Shown: positions 48,232 through 57,833, counted from the stretch's first letter. The stretch: DNA of 64,000 nucleotides from Hyphomicrobium_A sp963817485 (GCA_963817485.1 CAWFOR010000010.1:124001-188000); one strand, 5' to 3'. The notes: a model not told the origin generated them from the letters alone. Numbers and translations: made by a program.

Positions 48232-49359
48232 ATGGAGACCTCTAAAAACCTAAGAACAGACCTTGGCGGCCAAAAGGTACATGGTCGCTATTGGCATAAG
48301 CTCGATGACAATCGCATCCAATGCGATCTATGCCCCAGGCTATGCAAGCTCAACGAGGATCAGCGTGGCCTCTGCTTCGTAAGAGCCCGGTCCGGCGATG
48401 AGATCGTGCTCACCACCTACGGCAGGTCGTCGGGTTTCTGCGTCGACCCGATCGAAAAGAAGCCTTTGAGCCACTTCTTGCCGGGTACGCCCGTGCTTTC
48501 GTTCGGCACCGCCGGCTGCAATCTCACCTGCAAGTTTTGCCAGAACTGGGACATCTCAAAAGCGTCGGCCTTTGACCGTCTGCAGGAGACGGCATCGCCC
48601 GAAGCAATCGTGGCGACGGCGATTAAGAGTGGCTCTCGCTCCATCGCCTATACATACAACGATCCCGTGATCTTCCTCGAGTATGCAGTGGACGTTGCCG
48701 CGGCTGCGCGTGCGGCCGGCGTCAAGAATGTCGCCGTCACCGCGGGCTACATCTCGGACGTGGCGCGTGAGGAGCTGTTCCGGGACATGGATGCGGCCAA
48801 CGTGGACCTCAAGGCATTCACCGATGGCTTCTATCGGAAGCTATGCTCCGCTCACCTTGCCCCTGTGCTCGAGACGCTCGAATATCTGAAGCACGAAACG
48901 GATGTTTGGCTCGAGATCACCACGCTCTTGATTCCGGGCCACAACGATGGCGATCCCGAGCTCGCAGCGCTCTCCGAGTGGATCGTTGATCGACTTGGAG
49001 CGGACGTGCCCTTGCACTTTTCGGCCTTTCATCCCGACTGGAGGATGCTCGATGTGCCGGCCACGCCGGCCAGCACGCTGAAGCGGGCTCGCGAGATCGC
49101 TATGAAGGCGGGGCTGCGCTACGTTTACACGGGCAACATCCACGACGGGGTCGGCCAGAGCACCTATTGCCACGGATGCGGGGCTTGCCTCATCGGCCGC
49201 GACTGGCACCGCATCACCGCATGGAACCTCGACGGCGAGGGTCGCTGCAAGGCCTGCGGCGTTGCTCTGCCGGGCCTATTCGAGCCGAGTCCAGGAGCCT
49301 GGGGGGAGCGCCGGGCGCCGGTGCGGATCTTAAGTGCTGCCGGTCGCGCGACGTCCTAA
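48232..49359 (+). CDS. amrS: AmmeMemoRadiSam-system radical SAM enzyme
   Basis: An intact 375-residue radical SAM protein. An N-terminal segment with CDLCPRLCKLNEDQRGLCFV precedes the SAM/4Fe-4S motif CNLTCKFCQNWDISKA (CxxxCxxC). The core continues SIAYTYNDPVIFLEYAVDVA, VAVTAGYISDVAREELFRDM, ANVDLKAFTDGFYRKLC and LHFSAFHPDWRMLDVPATP. A C-terminal zinc-like ribbon (CHGCGACLIG ... CKACGVALPG) follows. In most genomes the partners AmmeMemo and AMMECR1 are encoded nearby; they are absent here. The reaction is not established. ATG at 48232 was chosen over 48181, which would overlap the divergent kinase start. Confidence 0.88.
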   Translation: METSKNLRTDLGGQKVHGRYWHKLDDNRIQCDLCPRLCKLNEDQRGLCFVRARSGDEIVLTTYGRSSGFCVDPIEKKPLSHFLPGTPVLSFGTAGCNLTCKFCQNWDISKASAFDRLQETASPEAIVATAIKSGSRSIAYTYNDPVIFLEYAVDVAAAARAAGVKNVAVTAGYISDVAREELFRDMDAANVDLKAFTDGFYRKLCSAHLAPVLETLEYLKHETDVWLEITTLLIPGHNDGDPELAALSEWIVDRLGADVPLHFSAFHPDWRMLDVPATPASTLKRAREIAMKAGLRYVYTGNIHDGVGQSTYCHGCGACLIGRDWHRITAWNLDGEGRCKACGVALPGLFEPSPGAWGERRAPVRILSAAGRATS

Positions 49360-49498
49360 TCGAGGCGCCGCGAATTCCGCCGAGGAAGGATCACCGGTCA
49401 ACTCGTCGGCTTGGAGTGGCACGGTCAACGCGCAGCGCTGGCGGAAGCCTGAGATCGAACCGCCAAGCTCGTTTGGCACTAGGTGGGCAGCCCGAGCG

Positions 49499-50041
49499 AT
49501 GAAGGATTGGAATGTCATCGTTACCGTCACGGATCGCTTCGCCTATCGCCATGCCCGGCGAAGGCTGAGGCAATTCGGGGCGATCGAAGGTACGCCGTTC
49601 CATAATGTTCTGGTGATGCACGTCTCCGAAGTCGGGACCCTTTTAGCCGCATTGGCTGAAATGGCACGCGAGGACATGAGCCTCTTCAACGACATCTCCC
49701 GCCTTGTGCCGGCGCAGGTAACGTTTGATTTCGAGACGAAGGAGGAGTTCGAGAGCAAGGCCAGCGCTGCCCTCCTCGACTGGGCCGATCGTCTTGCCGG
49801 CGGTACATTTCACGTCCGTCTTCACCGCCGCGGGCTCGGGGACCAGTTGGCCTCTCCTTCGGAAGAGAAGCTGTTGGATGAAAGACTGCTGCAAAGGCTC
49901 GCCGAGATGGGGCGCCCGGGCCGCATCGATTTTGACGATCCCGATCACGTGATCGACATCGAGACGGTCGGCAACCGGGCGGGGCTCTCTCTCTGGGCGC
50001 GCGATGATCTGCGCCGTTACCCATTTCTGCGGATCGACTAG
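49499..50041 (+). CDS. THUMP-domain protein (TAN1-like)
   Basis: A 180-residue protein. The C-terminal part shows the THUMP RNA-binding pattern: GGTFHVRLHRRGLGDQLASP, a helix with EEKLLDERLLQRLAEMG, and FDDPDHVIDIETVGNRAGLS. The N-terminal part (DWNVIVTVTDRFAYRHARRR) resembles the region before THUMP in archaeal and eukaryotic Tan1, the tRNA acetylation cofactor. It follows amrS by 140 bp on the same strand; small THUMP proteins beside amrS recur in bacteria. An RNA target is inferred only from the domain. Confidence 0.7.
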   Translation: MKDWNVIVTVTDRFAYRHARRRLRQFGAIEGTPFHNVLVMHVSEVGTLLAALAEMAREDMSLFNDISRLVPAQVTFDFETKEEFESKASAALLDWADRLAGGTFHVRLHRRGLGDQLASPSEEKLLDERLLQRLAEMGRPGRIDFDDPDHVIDIETVGNRAGLSLWARDDLRRYPFLRID

Positions 50042-50051
50042 GACGGCCGGA

Positions 50052-52922
50052 TCAACCGGGGGCCGGTGCCTCCAGCTCCACTTTTTCGTGCGCAAGATCG
50101 GGCTCGCCGCACCATTTCAGCATCAGGGCGCGTGCCGTGTCACGCAAGCGAACGGCGGCGTCGAAGTCCGTGCCATCGGCCGCAAGGGGCCTGCCGACAT
50201 GCACGACGATCTTGCCGCGACGCGGGAACCATTGATCGCCGCGCAGGATCGAGCGCGTCCCGCGGACCGTAATGGGTACGACGGGCACGCCGGCCTGTGC
50301 CGCGATGAGGAATGCACCGAGCCGGAAACCGAGAAGGCCCGGCATGCGCGTAAGCGTGCCCTCCGGGAACGAGACGATGCGCTCACCGGCGCGCACCGCA
50401 TCGAGCTGCCGCTGTGTGTCCTCGACTCCGCCTGCTGCATCGGTCCGGCGTGCGAACAGGGTTCCGATGCGGCGCAGAAATGGCCCCGCGACACCCTGTC
50501 CGGCAAGCTCCTCCTTGGCGACGAAGGTCAGGCTGCCCGGCACCGTAGCGGCCACGACCATCGAGTCGAGATAGCTCGAATGGTTGGAGATCAGAATGAC
50601 GCCTCGCTCCGGGGGCCATGCCTCGGCTTCGACTTCGGGCGCGCTGCCGGTTAGCCAGAGAAACGCACGCGCGGCTTTGTGGATTGCTGCGTGACGCCAG
50701 CTCCGTCGCGGCAACAGAAGGACGAGAAGCCAGAGGCATACAGCCAGGGCGATCAATAGGCCCCACCAGTAGGCCGCGTACAGGAGCTCGACAATAAGGC
50801 GGCTGGCGCGCCGCACACGCATGCGCAGGCTCGATAAGGTGAGGCGGATCAGCTGCCACCACAGCGCATGGCCCTTTTGCGCAAGAGTGCCGGTTTCGTA
50901 AAGCGAGCGGGCCGCGGAGCGGCGGATCTTGCCACTCGAGGTCTTTGGCACCGTGTGCGGCGGCACGATCATCACTTCGTCCGGTGACATATCGAAGTGC
51001 GCGGCCGAGCTTTCGACGATCTTTCGTCTTAGGGCCGCCGTCGCCTCAGGATCGGTGAGGCGGGTTTCGACCAGCAGCACCAAGCGCTCGGTTCCTGTTC
51101 GCTCGTCCATCGTTGGGAAGGCGGCCACGCAGCCTTTGCGCACGCCGTCAATACCTCCGACGAACTCTTCGAGCTCGTGCGGGTAAATGTGGCGGCCGGC
51201 CTTGATGATCATGTCCTTGATGCGGCCGGTGATGAAGATGTCACCATTGGCGACGTAGGCCCTGTCGTCGCTCTCGAGCCATTCGCCGTCGAACAGCGCG
51301 CGGGTCTTCTCCGGATTGCGGAAATAGCCCTGGGTCGCGGAGGGCCCTTTGAACTGCAGGCGCCCTTCGATGCGATCCGGCACTTCGCGGTCCGCATCGT
51401 CGACGATGCGGACCTCGTGGCGCGGAATAGGGCGCCCGCAGGCGACGAACTCGAGAGCGGTGGCATCGTCTGCGCTGGCAGGGATGGCCTCGGCCATCGC
51501 GTGAGAGCGCAAGGCGCTGCACGCGGTCGAAGATGGGAGCCCGACCGACGGGAGGAAAGGCAAGCCCGACCGAGTTTTCCGCCAGACCATAGACCGGGGC
51601 CATCGCCTCGGGCCGAAAGCCGTACTTTGCGAAGCGTTCGGTGAAGCGGCCGATAGTAGCGGGACTGACCGGCTCGGCGCCGTTCACCACCATCCGCAGC
51701 GAGCTGAGATCGAGCCCTTGGATATCCTCATCTCGCACGTTCTTGCAGCAGAGCTCGAACGCAAAATTTGGGGCGGCCGAAAGCGTAGCACGATGGCGGG
51801 CCATCACGCGCAGCCAACGGCCGGGATCCGCTAGAAATGCGAGCGGTGGCATAATGATGGTCGGTGCGCCGTAATAGAGCGTGCCGAGCCAAGCGCCGAT
51901 CAGCCCCATATCGTGATAGAGCGGGAGCCAACTGACGAAGACGTCAGACGAGCTGGCTTCGAGCGCTTCTCCCATCGCGCGGATGTTGGCGAGCAGGTTG
52001 GCATGTGTGAGCACCACGCCCTTCGGGTCGCCGGTGCTGCCGGATGTGTACTGCATGAGGGCGACAGTGCCAGGGCCGGCCGGCAACGGTTCCACGAGAG
52101 GTCCTGCGCGCTCCCAACGCCAGCACCGTCTCGACATGTCGAAGATCGCTCGTGAGCCCAAAAAGCAAAGAGCCCAGATTGCGAATCTCCGACCCGATAA
52201 TAAGTATGCTCGCGCCTGCATTGCGCAGGATGCCGGCCTGTCGCCGCAGATGATCCTCGACCTGAGCGCGGCGAAACGGCGGATAGATCGGGACCGGAAC
52301 GCCGCCAGCGTAGATCACCCCGAAGAACGCTTCGAAGAAAGCCGCCTCGGTCGGCAGCATAATCGCGACACGGTCGCCCGGGGTAAGACCTTTCTCCAGC
52401 AATCCCCGTCCGACGCTGCGGGCGGCGCGGTCGAGTTCGGCATAGGTGATGCTCTGCTCATCGTCCTCGCCCCGCCACAGCAGTATGTGGCGGACGGCTC
52501 CCATGTTGGGTAACGTGATAGTTGAGCGCTTCGATCAGCGTCTCAGCCGAATGTGGCGCCATGACCTCGGGTAGGGCGGCTGATTCTGCGGCCCGGGCGC
52601 CCAGCGAGGGGCCACGGTCAGGCGATGCCGCAAGCAGGGCTGTGAGCAGATCGAGCGGAGTGTTGGCCTCCCCGAGCAGGCGGTCGGGAAGCCGCACCTT
52701 GAAGGCCCGGTCGATCCGCAGAACGAGCTCGGCACGTCCCAGGCTGTCGAGCCCGAGCTCTCGGTCGAGATCGCTGTCGAGCTCGATCGCCACCGTACGC
52801 CGCATATGCGGATGAAGCTCCCAGACCAGGTCCCGCACGAGCCGAAGGAATTTGGCGACAACCTCGGCATCGGCTTCCTTGCGGTCGCCGCCAGCCGACG
52901 GTTCCGATGTGCCAGTCACCAA
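50052..52922 (-). CDS. Fusion protein: acyl carrier domain, acyl-AMP ligase, 1-acyl-glycerol-3-phosphate acyltransferase-like domain (frameshifts as given)
   Basis: When joined across shifts this is one protein of about 950 residues. Domain 1 (about 1-110) is an acyl carrier domain with LGLDSLGRAELVLRIDRAF (phosphopantetheine Ser). Domain 2 (about 130-690) is an AMP-binding ligase: MQYTSGSTGDPKGVVLTHAN, SWLPLYHDMGLIGAWLGTLY, VNGAEPVSPATIGRF, PVYGLAENSVGLAFPP, RIKDMIIKAGRHIYPHELEE, PKTSSGKIRRSA. The HDMGLIG segment is typical of fatty acyl-AMP ligases. After a transmembrane hairpin (about 725-750) domain 3 is PlsC-like: ILISNHSSYLDSMVVA (NHxxxxD) and VSFPEGTLTRMPGLL. Shifts lie near 52500, 52110 and 51485. 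A TTG at 52922 follows GGAGG. It could activate, carry and transfer acyl groups to a lipid. Confidence 0.8.
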
Positions 52923-53006
52923 GCAAAGCCTCCATCTGAGGTGCCGACCGCGACAGCGTTGCCCCTATTTCCTTTGGACAGAATGCGCCGCCGTTGCACA
53001 CTTTCG

Positions 53007-53020
53007 TTGATGCAAATCAA
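53007..53020. promoter_or_regulatory. FNR/FixK-type box between the fusion ligase and fadD-like genes
   Basis: TTGAT-GCAA-ATCAA is a perfect consensus match between divergent genes. Class II spacing from its centre predicts starts near 53055 (24 bp before the fadD-like ATG) and near 52972 (50 bp before the fusion gene start). Confidence 0.72.
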
Positions 53021-53078
53021 CATAACTCCGCGAGGTGGCGTGCATCGTCGCCACCAGCGGTCCAGTCGAGCGCCTTTC

Positions 53079-54914
53079 ATGCAGTCGATCAGAAACCATC
53101 GCGAACCGTCTGATCGCATTAGTGCAGAGCTTGCGCGCACTCTGCCCGGGTTGTTCAGCGAGCGCGTCCGCCGGACCCCAGACAGAATCGCCTATCGTGA
53201 GTTCGATCGCGGCGCCGACTGTTGGCGCGATTATACGTGGGGGAACGTGCAGATGCGCGCCGCGCAGCTGCAGATGGCCATTGAGCATGCGGGTCTCAAG
53301 GCTGGCGAGCGGGTCGCTATTCTGCTTCCGAATGGCATCGACTGGGTCAGCTTCGATATGGCCGCGCTCGGATTAGGCCTCGTGGTGGTCCCGCTCTATG
53401 CCCACGACAGCGCTGCGAATGTCAGCTTCATCCTTGGGCATTCGGATTCACGCTTACTGCTCCTCGATACTCTGGATCGCTGGCGGATGCTGTCGGAGCG
53501 TCGAAAAGACTTCCCCTTGCTGTCCGCGGTCTGGATCAGTGAGCCCGGTGCCCGCTTGAATGACCTTGCCGCAACACCTGTCGTGAGGCGGCTCAAGGAC
53601 GTCTTGCCGCTGCCTGGAGTTGCTTCGTTTAAGCAAGCCTGCAATCCACGCTCACTGGCGACGATCATCTACACCTCCGGCACGACGGGCCGGCCGAAGG
53701 GGACGATGCTGTCTCACTTCGCTCTTCTGTGGAACGCGGAGGGCGTCGCCAAGTTCATTCCGCCACGCGATGATGACATTTTTCTATCGCATCTTCCGCT
53801 GGCCCATGCCTTCGAGCGGACGGTTGGCTACTACCTGCCGATGATCGGGGGCGCGATGGTGGCCTACGCGCGTTCAATCGATGAGCTACGCGAAGATCTG
53901 AAGGCGATCCGGCCAACGGTATTCCTTTCGGTTCCGCGCATTTACGAACGGGTCTATGGCGCAATTCGCGGCAAGAGCGAGGGCAGCTTGTTGCGGCGTC
54001 GCCTCGCAAGCCTCGCTCAACACTTCGGTTGGCGGCGTTTCGAGGCGGCACAGGGTCGAGACACCCCGCCGGGATATCTTGCCCGGCTCATCTGGACATT
54101 GCTCGACCGCCTCGTGGCGAGGCCAATTCGCGCCGCATTCGGCGGTCGCCTCAGAGTGGCAGTCAGCGGGGGTGCGCCTTTGCCAGAGGAAGTCATCCGT
54201 TTTCTGGTCGCCATGGGTCTGCCGCTCGTCGAAGGCTACGGTCTAACGGAAGCCGGCCCCGTGGTCACTGCGACCGCGCTCAACGACAATCTGCCGGGAT
54301 CGGTTGGCCGCGCTCTTCCTGGGATCGAACTCGCAGTGGCCGAGAACCATGAGCTTCTTGTGCGCTCGCCGGCCGCGATGACAGGCTATTGGAAGGATGA
54401 AGCGCAGACTGCGCAGGCCATTGACCGTAACGGCTGGCTGCGTACCGGCGACTTGGCGGAAATCGAGAATGGCCGGTTGTTCATTCACGGCCGGCTGCAG
54501 GACATCCAAGTCCTGGCAATCGGCGAGAAGGTCAATGCAAGCCTCATCGAAGACGAGATCAGGCAGGACAGGCTCTTTGAGCAGGCACTCGTGATCGGCG
54601 AGGGCAAGCCTTTCCTTGCCGCCGTTTGCGTTCTCAACCGAAAGAGATGGCTGGCGCTCGCAAGCACGCTTGGCGTCGGCCCAGATAATCCCAATGTCGG
54701 CCCGGTCCTCCAAAAGGTGCTCCTGCGGCTGCGAAACCGCCTGAAGGACCAGCCGCGGTACGCACAAGTACAGGCGGTCCATCTGGTGCTCGAGCCATGG
54801 ACCCTTGAGGCCGGGTTGCTGACGCCATCACTCAAGGTGAAGCGAGACCGTGTCGAGGAACTTTACCGCGATGCGATCGAGGCTCTGTTCGCTGGTCATC
54901 CGATATTCCGCTGA
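53079..54914 (+). CDS. Long-chain acyl-CoA synthetase (FadD15-like AMP-binding enzyme)
   Basis: An intact 611-residue acyl-adenylating enzyme that activates fatty acids to acyl-CoA. Motifs: LATIIYTSGTTGRPKGTMLS (P-loop), FLSHLPLAHAFERTVGYYLP, RLRVAVSGGAPLPEEVIRFL, VEGYGLTEAGPVVTAT, GNGWLRTGD-like NGWLRTGDLAEIENGRLFIH and a C-terminal LTPSLKVKRDRVEELY. Absence of the usual IKLSNGE wording (here QVLAIGEKVNASLIED) suggests variation at the hinge. It is divergent from the ACP-ligase-acyltransferase fusion and shares an FNR/FixK box with it. ATG at 53079; an upstream ATG falls inside the box and was rejected. Confidence 0.88.
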   Translation: MQSIRNHREPSDRISAELARTLPGLFSERVRRTPDRIAYREFDRGADCWRDYTWGNVQMRAAQLQMAIEHAGLKAGERVAILLPNGIDWVSFDMAALGLGLVVVPLYAHDSAANVSFILGHSDSRLLLLDTLDRWRMLSERRKDFPLLSAVWISEPGARLNDLAATPVVRRLKDVLPLPGVASFKQACNPRSLATIIYTSGTTGRPKGTMLSHFALLWNAEGVAKFIPPRDDDIFLSHLPLAHAFERTVGYYLPMIGGAMVAYARSIDELREDLKAIRPTVFLSVPRIYERVYGAIRGKSEGSLLRRRLASLAQHFGWRRFEAAQGRDTPPGYLARLIWTLLDRLVARPIRAAFGGRLRVAVSGGAPLPEEVIRFLVAMGLPLVEGYGLTEAGPVVTATALNDNLPGSVGRALPGIELAVAENHELLVRSPAAMTGYWKDEAQTAQAIDRNGWLRTGDLAEIENGRLFIHGRLQDIQVLAIGEKVNASLIEDEIRQDRLFEQALVIGEGKPFLAAVCVLNRKRWLALASTLGVGPDNPNVGPVLQKVLLRLRNRLKDQPRYAQVQAVHLVLEPWTLEAGLLTPSLKVKRDRVEELYRDAIEALFAGHPIFR

Positions 54915-55069
54915 AAAAGCTTGCCGATAGGCTGCCAAAACGGCCTTGGCAGGTGATTGGATCAGCGGGTTGAGGTTCAAGCCGTGACATGTGCGATGCT
55001 CCCCAAGACGGCGAATATGCTTTTGCTGGAGAAGAGGCGCGACGTCCCAACGACAATTGAGCAAGTTAT

Positions 55070-55342
55070 CTAGCGCTCGTTGTTTTTCGCGTAGAGCTCG
55101 TCCTTTGCCAGGATATCGGAAAGTTGAGCTACCTTGCCGCTCAGCGGATGGCCGAGACGGTCCACATAGTCGCCTTCGCCACGGGCGTAGATCACTGCAA
55201 CCTCCAGATCGGCGATCGATGCTCCCGTTTCCAGGATCGCGATGACCGTATGGTCGGCCACGGGGCCCGCCAGCTGATGGATCTCATCGCTGGAAATAAG
55301 AGGTTGCTCCTTGGAGTCGCCCTTGCTCGATGCAGACATCAT
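55070..55342 (-). CDS. Small protein of unknown function
   Basis: A 90-residue soluble protein: a charged start (MMSASSKGDSKEQPL), a helix-strand part ISSDEIHQLAGPVADHTVIA, ILETGASIADLEVAVIYARG and a basic C-terminus. The composition is that of a real globular protein and neighbouring frames are not. It lies 87 bp downstream of the GH3-family gene on the same strand. Family not recognised. Confidence 0.6.
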   Translation of the reverse strand: MMSASSKGDSKEQPLISSDEIHQLAGPVADHTVIAILETGASIADLEVAVIYARGEGDYVDRLGHPLSGKVAQLSDILAKDELYAKNNER

Positions 55343-55429
55343 CTACCTCACTCGGTTGCCGACTTCCTTACTAGCGCCGGAGCGGCGTCGATTGATTGAT
55401 CATCCACATCGCGCGCATCATCAGCGAGA

Positions 55430-56953
55430 TCAATGATTTGCCGCAAAGTCACGGAGATTTGCAAAGAGCTTCGCATCGTTAATGACGCGCGGCACCTTGT
55501 GCTGACCACCAAGCTTGCCACGGCGCTTCATCCACGCCGCAAACGTTCCTGGCCGAACCGCCTCCACCCGTGGCAGCAGCAAGCCGAAGTCGCCGGTGCG
55601 GCGCTCATGATAATCGGCATTTAGCTCGGCAAGCACCCGATCAAGTGTGTGCGTGAATGTGCTCATGCCTGCTGCATCCGGCACGCTGTCGGCAAACTCG
55701 ACGATGTAAAAGTGCATGCCGACCTTGTCGGTGTCGGGAAAGAGAACGCCAACCGAATAATCGACGACCGCGGCACCGATGGCGGTTGCCGCCGAGCGGA
55801 TAGCCTGCTCGATCTCTTCGGCGATCACATGCTCACCGAATGCCGAAAGCAGGTAGCTCGTCCTACCAGTCACGATCAGGCGGGGCGGATCGCGGTCGAT
55901 GAAGCGGACCGTGTCGCCCAGGATGTAGGCCCATGCTCCCGCGCATGTGCTTACGATCACTGCATACTCTATGCCCGTTTCGATATTGGCGAGCCAATGG
56001 CGCGTCGGTTCGGCATGCTCGAGTTCCGCGACGGGGACGAACTCGTAGAAGGTGCCGTTGTCGTAGATTAGCCGCAGGCCTTCGCCATCGGCCTGGTCCG
56101 CCACCGCGATCGAGGACTCACTTGCCATATACGCCTCCCGGGTCTCCGCGTTCGTGCCTTCGAGAAGCTGCCGAAACCGGTCTCGATAAGGCGTGAAGGG
56201 TATGCCGCCGTGAATAATCAGCTCCAGTCGCGGAAACACGGTCGCCAAGCCGCCGGCTCCGGGTCTCAATTGCGCAAGTTTATCGAAGAAGAGCAGCAGC
56301 CAGTTCGGCGCGCCGCTGATCGCGCGAATGTCTTCTACAAGGCATGCGATGGCGATCTTCTCGATCTTCTCCTCCCAATCGGGAATAAGCGCGAGCTCAA
56401 GCGGGGGGAAGATCCATGACCGCCTCCACGTCGGGATCTCGCGAGCTTCGATACCGCTCAGATCTCCCGACCATATCCCCGGGGCTTCCTCCGCGAGATC
56501 GGTGCTGCCTCCGAGCAATAAGCACTTGCCCGCCAAGACCTGGCTTTGGGGATGGTTGAGGACGTGGAACACGAATAGATCCTCGCCCGCACGCAGGTTG
56601 GCAGCGATCATATCATCCGAGCAGGGAATGTATTTCGACACGCCAGCCGTCGTTCCGGAGGTCCGCGCGAAATAGGGGATGACGCCGGGCCAAGTGCAAT
56701 CCACAAGCCGGGGGAAGTCTGGCTGCCAATATTCTCTCCAGAAATCCTCATAGCGCCGTAGCGGCACTCGCCTCTGGAAATCTCCAACGTCCGCAATCCT
56801 GGAGAATCCGTGGTCTTGACCGAACCGCGTCATCTCTGCCCTGCGGATAAGGCCTTTCAGGACCCAAGCTTGGGTCTCCACCGGATCCCTGGTCTGCAGC
56901 ACGAACGAGCGAAAGCCCGCATAGACCTTGAGGAAGGGTGTGACGTCGAACAT
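55430..56953 (-). CDS. GH3-family acyl-adenylate enzyme (GH3 auxin-responsive promoter family)
   Basis: An intact 507-residue protein of the GH3 family, whose plant members adenylate jasmonate, indole-acetate or benzoates and join them to amino acids. Landmarks: VPLRRYEDFWREYW, PYFARTSGTTAGVSKYIPCS (nucleotide loop), LELIIHGGIPFTPYRDRFRQ, REAYMASESSIAVADQADGE, YEFVPVAELEHAEPTRHWLA, YAVIVSTCAGAWAYILGDTV, RLIVTGRTSYLLSAFGEHVI and the C-terminal LGGQHKVPRVIND. Bacterial GH3 proteins are little studied; the acyl and amine substrates are unknown. It lies in the acyl-activation part of the cluster beside the FadD-like gene. Confidence 0.88.
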   Translation of the reverse strand: MFDVTPFLKVYAGFRSFVLQTRDPVETQAWVLKGLIRRAEMTRFGQDHGFSRIADVGDFQRRVPLRRYEDFWREYWQPDFPRLVDCTWPGVIPYFARTSGTTAGVSKYIPCSDDMIAANLRAGEDLFVFHVLNHPQSQVLAGKCLLLGGSTDLAEEAPGIWSGDLSGIEAREIPTWRRSWIFPPLELALIPDWEEKIEKIAIACLVEDIRAISGAPNWLLLFFDKLAQLRPGAGGLATVFPRLELIIHGGIPFTPYRDRFRQLLEGTNAETREAYMASESSIAVADQADGEGLRLIYDNGTFYEFVPVAELEHAEPTRHWLANIETGIEYAVIVSTCAGAWAYILGDTVRFIDRDPPRLIVTGRTSYLLSAFGEHVIAEEIEQAIRSAATAIGAAVVDYSVGVLFPDTDKVGMHFYIVEFADSVPDAAGMSTFTHTLDRVLAELNADYHERRTGDFGLLLPRVEAVRPGTFAAWMKRRGKLGGQHKVPRVINDAKLFANLRDFAANH

Positions 56954-57066
56954 GGTTCCGTCGTGGAGCTTCCGGGCGATGGGCGACCACGTAGGGTCGC
57001 TTCCACGCTCGCGACTCCATAAGCGTGCGTTCTTTTTGCCTCAACGACGTTAGCGTGACTCAGTCA

Positions 57067-57366
57067 TCAAAGTGTGCTCGTGACGCCCTTAAGTCGCGCG
57101 CGCCTGCGCTGCCCGGCTTTGGGCTGCAAAGATAGGCCTTCGGCGCGAGCGCTTTGGAACAGTGTCAGGTCCCACTCGGCGCGAGTCTCGTCGAGGTGCA
57201 AAATATATTGATTGCCGTCGTCGCCCTTGACCTTGAAGTAACGATAGCTGGGTCCGTGCCATTGATCGATGTTTTCGGCAACTTCGACGCCACGCCCATC
57301 GAAAAAGAACCGGCGGGGCATGTCGATTCCACCGTGACCAATGTAGGTCTCGACCCGGATGTGCAA
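57067..57366 (-). CDS. Small conserved-looking protein
   Basis: A 99-residue protein beginning MHIRVETYIGHGGIDMPRRF, followed by FDGRGVEVAENIDQWHGPSY and YFKVKGDDGNQYILHLDETR, an all-beta pattern that I have the impression of as a common alphaproteobacterial hypothetical protein. No function known. It lies 51 bp downstream of the GYD gene on the same strand and is probably in one transcript with it. Confidence 0.68.
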   Translation of the reverse strand: MHIRVETYIGHGGIDMPRRFFFDGRGVEVAENIDQWHGPSYRYFKVKGDDGNQYILHLDETRAEWDLTLFQSARAEGLSLQPKAGQRRRARLKGVTSTL

Positions 57367-57417
57367 TGCGTGCGCCCTTCGCGATAAGCCAAGCTCGATG
57401 TGATTGGTTTCGCTCGG

Positions 57418-57747
57418 TCAGCCTTTGCGGACTGTCGAAACCGATGCTGGCGCCATGTGGCGCACGAGTTCTTTGAACTTGTCCCATTCGGTGGCGCCCC
57501 AAATCTCCGTTGTGGCGTGGCCGAACGTACGGATGATCGTGGCGACCTTTGTTGCCGTCTCGATGTCCGGGGCTGTGAAGATATCAAGATAGTCGGCCGG
57601 CCCGAGAATTACGTAGCTCGCCTTCCATTCGACGCCTTTGCAGTCTGAGCGGATGCGCTGCATCACCTCATGGCTGAGGCTTACGAGCGAGCTCGGTGAC
57701 TGAAGGGCCTCGTGGCTCAGCCGGGTGAGCATGATGAAAGTGGCCAT
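57418..57747 (-). CDS. GYD-domain protein
   Basis: A 109-residue alpha/beta protein of the GYD type, a dimeric ferredoxin-like fold: MATFIMLTRLSHEALQSPSS, VEWKASYVILGPADYLDIFT and APDIETATKVATIIRTFGHA. The family-naming Gly-Tyr/Asp region appears here as LGPADYLDIF. GYD proteins have no proven activity. Two FNR/FixK-type boxes lie 64-100 bp upstream in the divergent gap with phoU; class II spacing from the nearer one fits a start about 29 bp before the ATG. Confidence 0.82.
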   Translation of the reverse strand: MATFIMLTRLSHEALQSPSSLVSLSHEVMQRIRSDCKGVEWKASYVILGPADYLDIFTAPDIETATKVATIIRTFGHATTEIWGATEWDKFKELVRHMAPASVSTVRKG

Positions 57748-57810
57748 GGTTGATGTCTCTCATCGATCGTTTGGATACATCCAGTGACATATCCCGTGCG
57801 CAAGAACGCA

Positions 57811-57824
57811 TTGATCATCGTCAA
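57811..57824 (-). promoter_or_regulatory. FNR/FixK-type box, GYD side
   Basis: TTGAT-CATC-GTCAA is a perfect TTGA-N6-TCAA palindrome in the 199-bp gap between the divergent GYD and phoU genes. Confidence 0.6.
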
Positions 57825-57833
57825 GCTCCGGTG

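Noticed and set aside
53010..53079. Upstream ATG for the FadD-like gene at 53010
   Set aside because: It lies inside the FNR/FixK box and upstream of the predicted transcription start, so it would not be translated.
55390..55425. TTGATTGATTGATCATC and ATCAGCGAGATCAA upstream of the small protein at 55070
   Set aside because: They contain TTGAT and ATCAA halves but not with the 4-base spacing in the right orientation, so they were not counted as FNR/FixK boxes.
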